Positions 40,130 to 48,763 of a DNA stretch of 50,803 bases are shown piece after piece. The first letter of the stretch is position 1. Every line of letters starts with the position of its first letter. The notes beneath the pieces are model-generated. The model was not told the origin of the DNA, made no database searches, and was given only the letters and a program-made list of their open reading frames with translations. The stretch covers positions 1 through 50,803 of the forward strand of contig JAILMJ010000025.1 in NCBI GenBank assembly GCA_024692685.1, in the 5' to 3' direction. Source of the DNA: Clostridia bacterium. Its GTDB lineage: Bacteria; Bacillota; Clostridia; Oscillospirales; Acutalibacteraceae. Both the position numbers and the translations under genes were made by a program.

Positions 40130-41739
40130 CAATACCAGTTGTATGATTCGTCTTCCAATACCGCGTGAGCGCACCTGATACCGTCAACTGCGGATGATAC
40201 TATGCCGCCCGAGTAACCGGCACCCTCACCGCAGGGGTAAATTCCTCTTATGTTGCTTTGAAGCAGGTCATCCCTGATTATTCTGACGGGTGATGATGAA
40301 CGGGTTTCGGGTGCTGTAAGCACAGCGTCAGACAAAGCAAATCCTTTAAGCATTCTATCCATTCTTATAAGCGCATCGGCAATGGTATCTGTGACTCTTT
40401 GAGGCAGGACTTTTCTGACATCTCCCGGTTCAACCCCCGTCGGGCAGGTCGGCCTGACAGAGCCAAGCACTTTGGAGGCGTTTCCGTTCAGAAAATCGCC
40501 CACCGTCTGACATGGTGCAGCATAACTCTCCCCGCCTTCAATGAAGGCTTTTTTTTCGATTTCTCTTTGAAGCGTTACACCTGCAAGAGGACCGTCTCCA
40601 CCGAAATTTCCGGGTTCAACTCCAACAAGAATTGCGGAATTGGAGTTCTCTCCGTCACGGGCATATTCACTCATTCCGTTTACAACAACAGAATTCTCTT
40701 CACTCATAGCCGCAACCACTGTACCTCCGGGGCACATACAGAAAGTATAGGCTCCCCTGCCGTGTTCGGGATGACAGGCCATCTTGTAGACTGCCGCTCC
40801 GAGTCCGGGATAACCGGCGAAATCACCGTATTGAGCTTTGTCAATCAATTCTCTCGGATGCTCAATCCTCATTCCGATTGAAAAAGGTTTTTGCATCATT
40901 TTAAGGCCCTTATCAAAAAGCATTTCAAAAGTGTCACGGGCAGAATTACCAAGGCATAAAATCAGAGTGTCGGTTTCATAATCGCTTGTAGTCCCGTCAG
41001 GATTCCGAACTGTAATACCCTGAATAGAGTTGTTCGCTATAAGCAGGTCGACCATTTTTGTGTTAAACTTAACCTCTCCGCCCAGAGAGATAATCTCTTC
41101 TCTTATTGATTTAATTATTCCGCTTAGTTTATCAGTCCCTATGTGAGGAGTGGATGAGTAGGCAATTTCTTCAGGCGCTCCGTGGCTGATCAGTTCGGAT
41201 GTAACTTTTAAACATAACGGGTCCTTTATACCGGTGGTCAGTTTACCGTCGGAAAAAGTTCCGGCTCCTCCTTCGCCGAATTGGACATTGCTCTCAGTAT
41301 TGAGCTTTCCGCTTTGCCAGAATACGGATACTTCCTTTTTCCTTGTATTGACATCGGAACCTCTTTCAAAAATCAAAGGTTTAAGTCCCTCACGGGCAAG
41401 TATGAGCCCTGCAAAAAATCCGGCCGGACCGAATCCGACAATAACAGGCCTCAGCAAACTCTTTCTTTTATTAACAGGCGCTTCATACTTAACATCCGAA
41501 TAAACGGAAACCTTGCTGTTCCGGCTTTTTTTAATAATGACATTTTCATCGCCCTTTACCGAAACAGCAACATTGCAAATATAAAATACATTCTCTTTAT
41601 TTCTGGAATCAACTGCTTTTTTCAGCAGTTTCAATCCGTCAATACAGTTCTCACTGATATGAACTGCCTTTGCCGCTCTGCGCCGAAGTTCAAATTCATC
41701 GGCGTCAAGTGGTAATTTTAATTCGTTTATTCTTATCAT
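40129..41739 (-). CDS. NAD(FAD)-utilizing dehydrogenase, uncharacterised flavoprotein
   Basis: 536-residue flavoprotein of the uncharacterised COG2509-like group. A 90-residue N-terminal domain (MIRINELKLPLDADEFELRRRAAKAV) precedes the FAD motif PVIVGFGPAGFFAGLILAREG and the second strand LIFERG. Then QFGEGGAGTFSDGKLTTGIKD, CMCPGGTVVAA, and the C-terminal IRGIYPCGEGAGYSGGIVSSAVDG close the FAD site. No reaction is known. The start at 41739 is set by AGGAG 7 nt upstream; its ATGA overlaps the stop of the upstream flavoprotein gene, so the two are translationally coupled. An upstream extension of 20 codons lies inside that neighbour. Confidence 0.88.
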   Translation of the reverse strand: MIRINELKLPLDADEFELRRRAAKAVHISENCIDGLKLLKKAVDSRNKENVFYICNVAVSVKGDENVIIKKSRNSKVSVYSDVKYEAPVNKRKSLLRPVIVGFGPAGFFAGLILAREGLKPLIFERGSDVNTRKKEVSVFWQSGKLNTESNVQFGEGGAGTFSDGKLTTGIKDPLCLKVTSELISHGAPEEIAYSSTPHIGTDKLSGIIKSIREEIISLGGEVKFNTKMVDLLIANNSIQGITVRNPDGTTSDYETDTLILCLGNSARDTFEMLFDKGLKMMQKPFSIGMRIEHPRELIDKAQYGDFAGYPGLGAAVYKMACHPEHGRGAYTFCMCPGGTVVAAMSEENSVVVNGMSEYARDGENSNSAILVGVEPGNFGGDGPLAGVTLQREIEKKAFIEGGESYAAPCQTVGDFLNGNASKVLGSVRPTCPTGVEPGDVRKVLPQRVTDTIADALIRMDRMLKGFALSDAVLTAPETRSSSPVRIIRDDLLQSNIRGIYPCGEGAGYSGGIVSSAVDGIRCAHAVLEDESYNWY

Positions 41740-42950
41740 TTCAGTTCTCCTGAAGCAAGGCCGGAAGCAAAAGCCCATTGAAGATTGAAGCCGCCGCATT
41801 TTGCATCGACATCAAGGATTTCGCCGCAAAAATATAAACCTTTTTTAAGTTTTGATTCAAGAGAAGCGGACTTTACCAGCGAAAGATCAACTCCGCCTTT
41901 TGTTACCTGGGCAGATTGAAATCCTCTTGTACCGTAAACATTTATTTTGTAATCCTTAATCATATTTGTCAGAGAAGCTATCATTTCGTCGTTGAAACCG
42001 TCAATTAATGCGCCGCCGTAGTATAAACTACACTCTTTTAATATTGAAATTCCGAGCGATTTAGGAAGAATACCGCTGAGCATATTGTCAACCGGTTGAT
42101 TCGCCCTAATTATCGAAATGCTTCTCAGATACTCATTCAGTTCTTCTTTTTCAAATTCAGGCAGAAAATCAATGCTCAATATTGGATCATTGCCGCCTCT
42201 GAGTGATGACTCTGCGAATGCGGCAAGTTCCATTGCGGCTATACCGGAAACTGACCTGTCGGAAAAAAGAATCTCACCAACTGATGTATCGCTGCCTTCT
42301 TCGTCAAACAAAGTCAGTTTAACATTTGAAGCTCTTACGCCTTTTAAAGCTCTGACTTTTTCGGGAAGCACGTTCAAAGGAACAAGCGACGGCAGAACGG
42401 GAGTAACAGAATGACCGAGCGACTTGGCAATTACATATCCGCTCCCGTCGCTTCCCTGAGAAGGCGATGCTTTTCCTCCACAGGAGATAATCAATACGGA
42501 GCAAAACAAATCATTGTTTATTACAAAGCCATCATCCTGTGCTTTGACGCTTTCTGTAATGTATTCACATAAGACCTCGGTTTTATCATTCTGACAGGCA
42601 AATCTCAGCGCATCAAGCACAGAAGAGGCGGCATTACTTCTCGGATATACTCTGCCTTCCCTGTCGGTAAAAGTTTTAAGACCGAGACTTTCAAAAAATT
42701 CAACAACTACAGCCGGTGAATATTTTTCTAATACGGGTGTAACAAAATCAGGATTATTGTAACTTGAGGGTACGACATTGACATTGGTCAGATTACATCT
42801 GCCGTTTCCTGTTGACAGTATCTTCTTGCCTACCCTCGGCAATTTTTCAAGAAGGGTAATACTGCAGTCGGGATAATTCCTGTGAACATTTATTGCGGCG
42901 CAAAGCCCCGAGGCTCCGGCTCCTATTATACAGACGTCTGTTTTTTTCAT
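41736..42950 (-). CDS. HI0933/BaiN-family NAD(P)/FAD-dependent oxidoreductase
   Basis: 404-residue flavoprotein. The FAD motif is CIIGAGASGLCAAINVHR at the N-terminus, followed by LLEKLPRVGKKILSTGNGRCNLTN, the signature of the HI0933-like (BaiN/RdsA) family. The C-terminus has GLYFCGEILDVDAKCGGFNLQWAFASG. Family members are mostly uncharacterised; one has been linked to bile-acid dehydroxylation, but that role cannot be assumed here. It is the first gene of a two-flavoprotein unit from the promoter at 42989-43017. Confidence 0.92.
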   Translation of the reverse strand: MKKTDVCIIGAGASGLCAAINVHRNYPDCSITLLEKLPRVGKKILSTGNGRCNLTNVNVVPSSYNNPDFVTPVLEKYSPAVVVEFFESLGLKTFTDREGRVYPRSNAASSVLDALRFACQNDKTEVLCEYITESVKAQDDGFVINNDLFCSVLIISCGGKASPSQGSDGSGYVIAKSLGHSVTPVLPSLVPLNVLPEKVRALKGVRASNVKLTLFDEEGSDTSVGEILFSDRSVSGIAAMELAAFAESSLRGGNDPILSIDFLPEFEKEELNEYLRSISIIRANQPVDNMLSGILPKSLGISILKECSLYYGGALIDGFNDEMIASLTNMIKDYKINVYGTRGFQSAQVTKGGVDLSLVKSASLESKLKKGLYFCGEILDVDAKCGGFNLQWAFASGLASGELK

Positions 42951-42988
42951 ATTGACCTCTTAATTATAAATTGGTTTAATCAAATTGA

Positions 42989-43017
42989 ATTATACTATGA
43001 TAAGCGTCCCTATGCAA
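42989..43017 (-). promoter_or_regulatory. Sigma-A promoter for the two flavoprotein genes
   Basis: Minus strand: -35 TTGCAT (43017-43012), 17-bp spacer, -10 TATAAT (42994-42989). Confidence 0.6.
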
Positions 43018-43071
43018 GTTAAAATAATTATAGCCTTCTATTGAAAAAATAATAATAATGTGATAATATTC

Positions 43072-43101
43072 TTGATAAACAAAAAATAATCTTTGTATTA
43101 T
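43072..43101 (+). promoter_or_regulatory. Promoter for DUF1858-trmK-nif3-rqcH
   Basis: -35 TTGATA (43072-43077), 18-bp spacer, -10 TATTAT (43096-43101), 22 bp before the DUF1858 start. Confidence 0.5.
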
Positions 43102-43123
43102 TATGAACAGGAGTTGAATTAAA

Positions 43124-43330
43124 ATGACTGAAATTACAAAAGACATGAAAATCGGAGATATTCTCGATACTTCGGTTGAGCTTGCTCCTTATTTCCTGCA
43201 GATGGGAATGCATTGCCTCGGATGTCCTGCTTCAAGAAGCGAAACAGTGGCTCAGGCATGCATGGTTCACGGTGTTAATCCAGATGAACTTGTTGAAAAA
43301 CTCAACGCAGCTTTAAAAGAGAATGCCTGA
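43124..43330 (+). CDS. DUF1858 domain protein
   Basis: 68-residue protein made only of the DUF1858 domain: TKDMKIGDILDTSVELAPYFLQMGMHCLGCPASRSETVAQACMVHG. The CLGC motif is the family's conserved cysteine pair, found in proteins linked to hybrid-cluster and redox enzymes; it might bind a metal or cluster. AGGAG lies before the ATG. Its 3' end overlaps the trmK start by 8 nt. Confidence 0.9.
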   Translation: MTEITKDMKIGDILDTSVELAPYFLQMGMHCLGCPASRSETVAQACMVHGVNPDELVEKLNAALKENA

Positions 43331-44000
43331 TCTTTCCCCAAGGTTAAAAACAGCGGCTGATATGGTCAGAAACGGTGCAACAGTAATTGACATTGGCACT
43401 GACCACGCTTTTTTGCCCGCTTATCTGATTACCGCTGAAATTGCAGAAAAGGCCCTTGCTACCGATATTCGCAAGGGTCCTCTTCTTAATGCCGCAAAAA
43501 CACTCCGCATGTTTTCGTGCGAAGAAAGAGTTGAGTTGCGATTATCGGACGGATTTGAAAATATCAATCCAAATGACGGAACTGATATTATAATTTGCGG
43601 AATGGGCGGAACTCTTATTGCAGAAATGCTCGAAAGAGCCCCCTGGCTTAAAGACCGAAAATACAGACTGATTATTCAGCCCCAATCCCACCATGAAAAC
43701 GTCAGAGAATACCTTATCAATAACAGATTTGAGATACTCAGCGACAAGCTTTGCTTTGACAGCGGACGAATATACAATGTATTCTGCGCAGAATTCAGCG
43801 GAGAAATAAGACACTATTCCATTTCATACGTATATACGGGTGAAATCAGATGGGACTCTTCTGAAGAAGTGCGGGTTTATTTTTCAAGGATGCTCAATCA
43901 CCTGAGAAAAAAGAGCAGGTATTCGGACGATAAAAAACGGCTTGAAAATGTTATAAATGAAATTGAGGAAAAATACAATGAACATTTCGGAAATCTATAA
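43323..44000 (+). CDS. trmK: tRNA (adenine(22)-N1)-methyltransferase
   Basis: 225-residue AdoMet-dependent methyltransferase of the TrmK/YqfN family that modifies A22 in the D-loop of tRNAs. The start SPRLKTAADMV is typical. The AdoMet motif is VIDIGTDHAFLPAYLI, followed by ATDIRKGPL and IIICGMGGTLIAEML with the catalytic-site GMGG. IIQPQSHHENVREYL and a C-terminal helical coiled-coil region (residues about 175-220) complete the family layout. It overlaps DUF1858 by 8 nt and the nif3-like gene by 23 nt. The trmK-nif3 pairing is conserved in Firmicutes. Confidence 0.94.
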   Translation: MPDLSPRLKTAADMVRNGATVIDIGTDHAFLPAYLITAEIAEKALATDIRKGPLLNAAKTLRMFSCEERVELRLSDGFENINPNDGTDIIICGMGGTLIAEMLERAPWLKDRKYRLIIQPQSHHENVREYLINNRFEILSDKLCFDSGRIYNVFCAEFSGEIRHYSISYVYTGEIRWDSSEEVRVYFSRMLNHLRKKSRYSDDKKRLENVINEIEEKYNEHFGNL

Positions 44001-44733
44001 TTTTATTGATAATATAGCGCCGTTTGACACTCAGTGTGACTGGGATAACAGCGGACTTCTTATAGGAAGCAGAGACTCTGTAATTCATAAAATAGGCTTT
44101 GCTCTTGATGCAGATAACAATGCTGTAGAACAGGCACATGCAAGCGGCTGTGATCTTATTGTAACTCACCATCCCATTATTTTTAATCCCGTATCAAATA
44201 TTGAGTTTAATACGCCGATTGAAAAGGCATTAAAATACGGCATCGCCATTATCAGCGCTCATACGAATTACGACAAATCAGACAAAGGAGTTAATTATTG
44301 TCTGGCTGAACTGACAAAGCTTACTGACATCTCCGCTCTTGAAACCGACGGAAAAGAATCCATGTGCATGTACGGCTGTACCACAATTTCCGATCCGGAT
44401 AAATTTGCGACATTTTTATCACGGGTTTTTTCCCGCCCCATCACCTATACGAATGGAAAAAGAACTATTTTCAAGGTTGCGGTCTGCGGAGGAGCCGGAG
44501 GAGAATTCATCGGTAACTGTTACAATGCAGGAATGGACGCTTTTATTACGGGCGAAGTCAAGCACCACGAATACCTTGAAGCTGCAAGGCTCGGAATAAG
44601 CGTATTCTGTTGCGGTCACTACGAGACTGAGAATCCCGCAATCATCAGACTGGCAAATATAACCGGCAGAGAATTAAACATTGAAACAGTCCTTCTCAAT
44701 CAAACAAACTTCATCAAACATACCGGAGTATAA
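43978..44733 (+). CDS. Nif3-like dinuclear metal centre hexameric protein
   Basis: 251-residue NIF3/DUF34 protein. Dinuclear metal ligands are visible in LIVTHHPIIF (His pair), near-N-terminal DNSGLLIG, and the C-terminal GHYETENPAI. It may act as a GTP cyclohydrolase-like or other metal hydrolase, but the reaction is not established. The start at 43978 has GAGG upstream and gives the family N-terminus MNISEIYNFIDNIAP; a further upstream ATG lies deep in trmK. It precedes rqcH by 2 nt. Confidence 0.92.
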   Translation: MNISEIYNFIDNIAPFDTQCDWDNSGLLIGSRDSVIHKIGFALDADNNAVEQAHASGCDLIVTHHPIIFNPVSNIEFNTPIEKALKYGIAIISAHTNYDKSDKGVNYCLAELTKLTDISALETDGKESMCMYGCTTISDPDKFATFLSRVFSRPITYTNGKRTIFKVAVCGGAGGEFIGNCYNAGMDAFITGEVKHHEYLEAARLGISVFCCGHYETENPAIIRLANITGRELNIETVLLNQTNFIKHTGV

Positions 44734-44735
44734 CT

Positions 44736-46487
44736 ATGCCACTTGACGGTTACACATTAAGTTTCATAATCAAAGAACTGAACAGAGTCTGTATCGGAAG
44801 CAAAATAGATAAAATTTATCAACCTTCAAAAGAGGAGTTCATCTTTAATCTTAGGTCAAAATCAGCATCAAAGAAGCTCTATATTTCCGCGTCGTCAGCT
44901 TTTCCGCGAATAAACTTCACTGAAAAGGCCCCGGAGAATCCGTCTGCGCCCCCGATGCTCTGCATGTTTATGAGAAAACACCTGACCGGTTCATTTATTG
45001 AAAGCATAAATCAATTCGGTCTTGACAGGATTTTATCAGTAGACTTAACCGGTACTAATGAAATCGGAGATAAGGTTAATTACCGACTGATAGTTGAACT
45101 TGTTGTCAAACACGCCAACCTTATTATTCTGAATTCCGATGGTATTATACTCGAGGCATCCAAGAAGTCAGATTATTCAGAGGCAACAGGCAGAAACATA
45201 TTACCCGGTTTTAAATACATGCCGCCCCCCGGTCAGAACAAACTTGATATTCTACAAACTTCAAATGAGGAAATAATACGGAGAATAAAAAAATCAAATA
45301 ATGATGTTCCCGGCGCACTTCTCGGCACTCTTGAGGGAATGTCTCCGCTAATATCTAAGGAAATCGCTTCCCGCTCGGGTATCGGCAGTGTTACGACAGG
45401 CGAACTTACGGATGTTCAAACGGCAAAGCTCGATACAAATCTAACGGATTTGAGAAATCTTCTGCTTAAAAACGGAGAACCCGTGTTATTTGAAAATAAT
45501 GGTAAAAAAGACTTTTCTTTTACGGAAATCACTCAATTCGGTTTTTCCTGTGAAAACACAAAAAAAGAAAGCTTTTCCCAACTGCTTGAAGAATATTACA
45601 ATGAAAAGTCTTCATCCGAAAGAAGCAACCAACAGGGACGTGAATTAAACAAGCACCTGAACATTCAGCTTGTCAGAGCACAGAGGAAACTTGAAATCAG
45701 AAAAGAAGAACTTGAAAAATGCAAGGACAAAGATCAAAACAGAATTTACGCAGAGCTGATACTTGCAAATCAATATTCGCTTAATAAAGGATCATTCTAT
45801 TATGACCTTGAAAATTTTTATGATAATTATTCTTCCGTAAGAATAAAAGTTAATCCCGCTCTTTCACCGTCTGAAAACGCTCAAAAATATTTCAAGGAAT
45901 ACAATAAACTGAAAAACGCAGAAAAACTTTTGGACGAGCTTATTGACGAATGTCAGGCGGAAATCACTTATCTTAAAAGCGTTATCGACAATGTCAACCG
46001 TGCGGAGGGTTATTCGGATATTGAAGAAATCAAGAATGAACTGTATGAAGAGGGATATCTCAAAAACAAAAAGAACAAAAAAGACAGAAAAACAGCATTA
46101 AAGCCTCCGATTAAATACAGATCGGATGACGGATATCTCATTCTTGCAGGCAGAAACAACAGGCAAAATGAAATCCTCAGTTTCAAAACCGCAGCAAAAA
46201 ACGACTCGTGGTTTCATGTTCAATCTTTCCCGGGCTCCCATATTATTGTTATTGGTAACGGTGACATATTACCTGAAAGAACCTGCCGTCAGGCTGCAAT
46301 AATTGCCGCGTATAACAGCCCTGCTTCAACATCATCTCAGGTTGCTGTTGATTATACGGAGACAAGGGAACTCAAAAAACCGAATGGCGGTAAACCCGGT
46401 ATGGTAATTTATCACACCTATAATACAATGTGGGTTACCCCCGACAGGGAACTCTGTGAGAGACTTAGAATTAAAGACAATAACTGA
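44736..46487 (+). CDS. rqcH: Rqc2 homologue RqcH (NFACT family)
   Basis: 583-residue ribosome quality-control factor that adds C-terminal alanine tails to stalled nascent chains on the 50S subunit. The NFACT-N domain starts MPLDGYTLSFIIKEL and carries D97-R98 in GLDRIL, the pair required for tRNA-Ala recruitment in Bacillus. A central long coiled coil (about 290-440) follows, then a Lys-rich linker and the NFACT-R domain with YLILAGRNNRQNE, DSWFHVQSFPGSHIIV and the closing GMVIYHTYNTMWVTPD. Older annotation calls it fibronectin-binding protein. It is the last gene of the trmK cluster and ends at a strong terminator. Confidence 0.95.
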   Translation: MPLDGYTLSFIIKELNRVCIGSKIDKIYQPSKEEFIFNLRSKSASKKLYISASSAFPRINFTEKAPENPSAPPMLCMFMRKHLTGSFIESINQFGLDRILSVDLTGTNEIGDKVNYRLIVELVVKHANLIILNSDGIILEASKKSDYSEATGRNILPGFKYMPPPGQNKLDILQTSNEEIIRRIKKSNNDVPGALLGTLEGMSPLISKEIASRSGIGSVTTGELTDVQTAKLDTNLTDLRNLLLKNGEPVLFENNGKKDFSFTEITQFGFSCENTKKESFSQLLEEYYNEKSSSERSNQQGRELNKHLNIQLVRAQRKLEIRKEELEKCKDKDQNRIYAELILANQYSLNKGSFYYDLENFYDNYSSVRIKVNPALSPSENAQKYFKEYNKLKNAEKLLDELIDECQAEITYLKSVIDNVNRAEGYSDIEEIKNELYEEGYLKNKKNKKDRKTALKPPIKYRSDDGYLILAGRNNRQNEILSFKTAAKNDSWFHVQSFPGSHIIVIGNGDILPERTCRQAAIIAAYNSPASTSSQVAVDYTETRELKKPNGGKPGMVIYHTYNTMWVTPDRELCERLRIKDNN

Positions 46488-46489
46488 TC

Positions 46490-46523
46490 AAAACACCGCC
46501 CAAGAAAGGGCGGTGTTTTAACT
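46490..46523 (+). terminator. Intrinsic terminator downstream of rqcH
   Basis: 12-bp perfect stem AAAACACCGCCC/GGGCGGTGTTTT (46490-46501 with 46508-46519). The T residues of the 3' arm serve as the start of the U-tract. Confidence 0.87.
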
Positions 46524-46526
46524 AAA

Positions 46527-46556
46527 AAAAATGACAGAGCGTACTCTGTCATTTTT
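46527..46556 (-). terminator. Intrinsic terminator of the tRNA-Leu gene
   Basis: 9-bp stem ATGACAGAG/CTCTGTCAT (46531-46539 with 46544-46552), extended by an A/T-run on each side. On the minus strand it follows the CCA end of the tRNA directly and ends in eight T residues. Confidence 0.85.
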
Positions 46557-46643
46557 GGTGCCGGTGGCGGGGGTCGAACCCGCACGGGGTATTAGCCCAC
46601 CGGATTTTGAGTCCGGCACGTCTGCCAATTCCATCACACCGGC
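46556..46643 (-). tRNA. tRNA-Leu(CAA)
   Basis: 88 nt including an encoded CCA. The acceptor stem is GCCGGTG/CACCGGC with discriminator A. The D-arm contains TGGAATTGGCAGACG, typical of tRNA-Leu. The anticodon stem-loop is CCGGA-CTCAAAA-TCCGG, giving anticodon CAA (reads UUG). A long class II variable arm TGGGCTAATACCCCG follows, then the T-arm GCGGGTTCGACCCCCGC. Promoter and terminator are both recognisable. Confidence 0.97.
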
Positions 46644-46654
46644 ATTGCCTGTTT

Positions 46655-46683
46655 ATTATAACCGAGCAAAATAGAAAAATCAA
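46655..46683 (-). promoter_or_regulatory. Sigma-A promoter for tRNA-Leu
   Basis: Minus strand: -35 TTGATT (46683-46678), 17-bp spacer, -10 TATAAT (46660-46655), 11 bp before the mature 5' end. Confidence 0.8.
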
Positions 46684-46733
46684 GTATAAAATATATTATT
46701 AATAAGGCTTCATCTTTATCTTTTTCTTTTTGC

Positions 46734-46762
46734 TTGATACTTTAATTACGGTGTGATATTAT
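46734..46762 (+). promoter_or_regulatory. Promoter for the metallophosphoesterase-GH130 unit
   Basis: -35 TTGATA (46734-46739), 17-bp spacer, -10 TATTAT (46757-46762), 20 bp before the first start codon. Confidence 0.6.
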
Positions 46763-46782
46763 TAACTTCGGGAGATGAATAA

Positions 46783-47727
46783 ATGAGCAAAATAAATTCC
46801 CTATATAACAATCCGATTCTGACATGCACCGTAGTCAGTGACACTCATATTGATATAAACCATCCTGTACCTGCGCTGCCGATGAAACTTCTCAGAAATG
46901 CAATTGACGACAGCACCTCAGCAGTCAACGGAACTGATGCTTTCATAATTATCGGCGACACCACTTCAAGGGGTAACGACAGAAACTGGGAGCTTGTCAA
47001 CGAGGTATTTAAGAAAACAAAGAGAAAGCCGGAATGTCTGCTTATGGCAATAGGCAATCATGACATCTGGAGCGATGAAGGTGCTGAAGCGGCAATAGGC
47101 AGATACCTCAAGAATTACACCCTTCTCGACGGAAAAGAGCACAGTAAAACGTATTTTTCCAAGGTTATTAAAGGCTGTTATTTTATTTTTCTCGGCAGTG
47201 AAGGCGACGCAGACTGTGAAGCTGAAATTTCAGATGACCAATTAGAATGGTTTTCATCGAAAATGAAAGACGCAGGCGAAAGCGGCAAACCCATTTTTGT
47301 ATTTTGCCATCAAAGTCTTAACGGAAAACACGGACTTCCCAAAACCTTCAGCAGAGATGAAAGCGATACCGGGCCTATGGACGGCGGTATCGGAACAAAA
47401 TCGGCCGAGATTGAACAAATTCTGAAAAAATATAGTAATGTTTATTATTTCAGCGGTCATTCTCATATGGGAATCAGCAGCTTTGAAAGCATAGAAACTA
47501 AAGGATATTCAGATTTTGAAAAAGACGGAAATCTGACACTTATTAACCTGCCGAGCCTTGCTTGCGGAAATCACCATGGTGAATTTAACAAAACAGGCTG
47601 TGGACTGCAACTTGAAGTTTATGACGATAAGGTTGTGCTGAGGCCGCGAAGATATAACAGAAAAAAATGGCTCAAATCCGTTAAAATAAAAGACGGTAAG
47701 CCCTACTATGAAGAAACAATAAAATAA
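46783..47727 (+). CDS. Calcineurin-like metallophosphoesterase, cytoplasmic
   Basis: 314-residue soluble dimetal phosphoesterase with all motifs intact: SDTH (D20, H22), GDTTSRG (D59), GNHD (N92, H93), FCHQS, and SGHSHMG. No signal peptide. It is a paralogue of the protein at 5723-6931 (shared NPIL...TVxSDxH start and similar layout) but lacks that protein's C-terminal beta domain. Its C-terminal LQLEVYDDKVVLRPRRYNRKKW is nearly repeated in the next gene (QLEVYDDEVIFRPRNF), so the two neighbours derive from one ancestor. Substrate unknown; family members cleave nucleotides, phospholipids or protein phosphates. Confidence 0.87.
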   Translation: MSKINSLYNNPILTCTVVSDTHIDINHPVPALPMKLLRNAIDDSTSAVNGTDAFIIIGDTTSRGNDRNWELVNEVFKKTKRKPECLLMAIGNHDIWSDEGAEAAIGRYLKNYTLLDGKEHSKTYFSKVIKGCYFIFLGSEGDADCEAEISDDQLEWFSSKMKDAGESGKPIFVFCHQSLNGKHGLPKTFSRDESDTGPMDGGIGTKSAEIEQILKKYSNVYYFSGHSHMGISSFESIETKGYSDFEKDGNLTLINLPSLACGNHHGEFNKTGCGLQLEVYDDKVVLRPRRYNRKKWLKSVKIKDGKPYYEETIK

Positions 47728-47740
47728 GGAGTTTATATTT

Positions 47741-48739
47741 ATGGCTGTTGTAAACGCAATTTTTTCAAATTTCCTGGCATTTCTGATGGCATTTTTTATG
47801 ACTGCAATTCCTTATAAAGGAATTGCCATGCCCGTACTTGACACGGAAAAGAATGATTGCAGACTTAATATTGAAATGCTTTCAGATACCCACCTGGAAT
47901 CAAACGGCGTTTTCCGTCAGTTTTTTCTTAAACAGGGGCTCAAAAACCTAGAAAAATCAAAGGCTCCTATTGACGCTGTTGTAATTACAGGCGATTTGAC
48001 GAACTACGCGGATGAACCCGCTTTAAAGGAATACTTTGAACTTGTTACAGAATACAGCCCGGCTCCTGTCATTTCGGTAGGAGGTAATCATGATATCGGC
48101 CATGCAGGCGACAGAGACGTTACGGATATAACCCGAGAGCAAGCAATGGCCAACCTTATTGCTTATCGCAATCAGTATATGGGCAGAGATGATAAAGTCA
48201 ACTATTTCAGCATGGAAGTAAACGGCTATAAGTTTATCGTTCTTGGTGATGAAGTAATTGACGGAGGCCATTGGGACGCCATATCCATGAGCGAAGAACA
48301 GTTGAATTTTCTTGATTCCGAACTTGCCGACGGGACGAAAGACGGAAAGCCTGCATTTGTCTGTTGTCACTGGCCCATCTGCAACATAAACGGTGAAGAT
48401 ACCATATGGCCGGAGAGCGGAATTGACCAGAACGAATACAACATTCAGGCAATTATGGAAAAATATAAAAATGTTTATTATATCAGCGGACATATGCATA
48501 CCGGATTCAAATCGGAGTATATTGACGGAAAATACGGCCTTTCCAATGCTGAAGTTGTAAACGGTGTAACTTATCTGAATTTACCGACATACGGTATAAT
48601 AAACTCCTTCGGACTTTTTTGGTCCGGAACCGGTGCCCAGCTTGAAGTCTATGACGACGAAGTCATTTTCAGACCGAGAAACTTTATAACCGGAAACTGG
48701 TATGTCAATTCCGAATACCATTTCAATATTGAAAAATAA
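47741..48739 (+). CDS. Metallophosphoesterase with hydrophobic N-terminal segment
   Basis: 332-residue dimetal phosphoesterase: SDTHL (D49, H51), TGDLTNYADEPA, GGNHDIGH, CCHWPIC, and SGHMHTG. The first 25 residues (VVNAIFSNFLAFLMAFFMTAIP) form an aromatic hydrophobic helix with no basic n-region and no clear signal-peptidase site, so it may be a membrane anchor or an unusual export signal. It is a tandem relative of the preceding gene, 13 nt downstream, with a shared VYDDxVxxRPR C-terminal motif. AAGGAG precedes the ATG. Substrate unknown. Confidence 0.85.
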   Translation: MAVVNAIFSNFLAFLMAFFMTAIPYKGIAMPVLDTEKNDCRLNIEMLSDTHLESNGVFRQFFLKQGLKNLEKSKAPIDAVVITGDLTNYADEPALKEYFELVTEYSPAPVISVGGNHDIGHAGDRDVTDITREQAMANLIAYRNQYMGRDDKVNYFSMEVNGYKFIVLGDEVIDGGHWDAISMSEEQLNFLDSELADGTKDGKPAFVCCHWPICNINGEDTIWPESGIDQNEYNIQAIMEKYKNVYYISGHMHTGFKSEYIDGKYGLSNAEVVNGVTYLNLPTYGIINSFGLFWSGTGAQLEVYDDEVIFRPRNFITGNWYVNSEYHFNIEK

Positions 48740-48763
48740 AAATAACAGAAATCAGGTGATTTT

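Noticed and set aside
40399..40881. 160-codon open frame antisense to the NAD(FAD)-utilizing dehydrogenase
   Set aside because: No ribosome binding site, biased composition, and the minus-strand gene is clearly coding.
41736..42950. Assignment of the HI0933-family flavoprotein as the bile-acid enzyme BaiN
   Set aside because: The family is broad and there are no other bile-acid genes nearby, so only the family name is used.
44736..46487. Fibronectin-binding adhesin
   Set aside because: The protein has the NFACT domains with D97-R98 and no export signal; the ribosome quality-control role of RqcH fits better.
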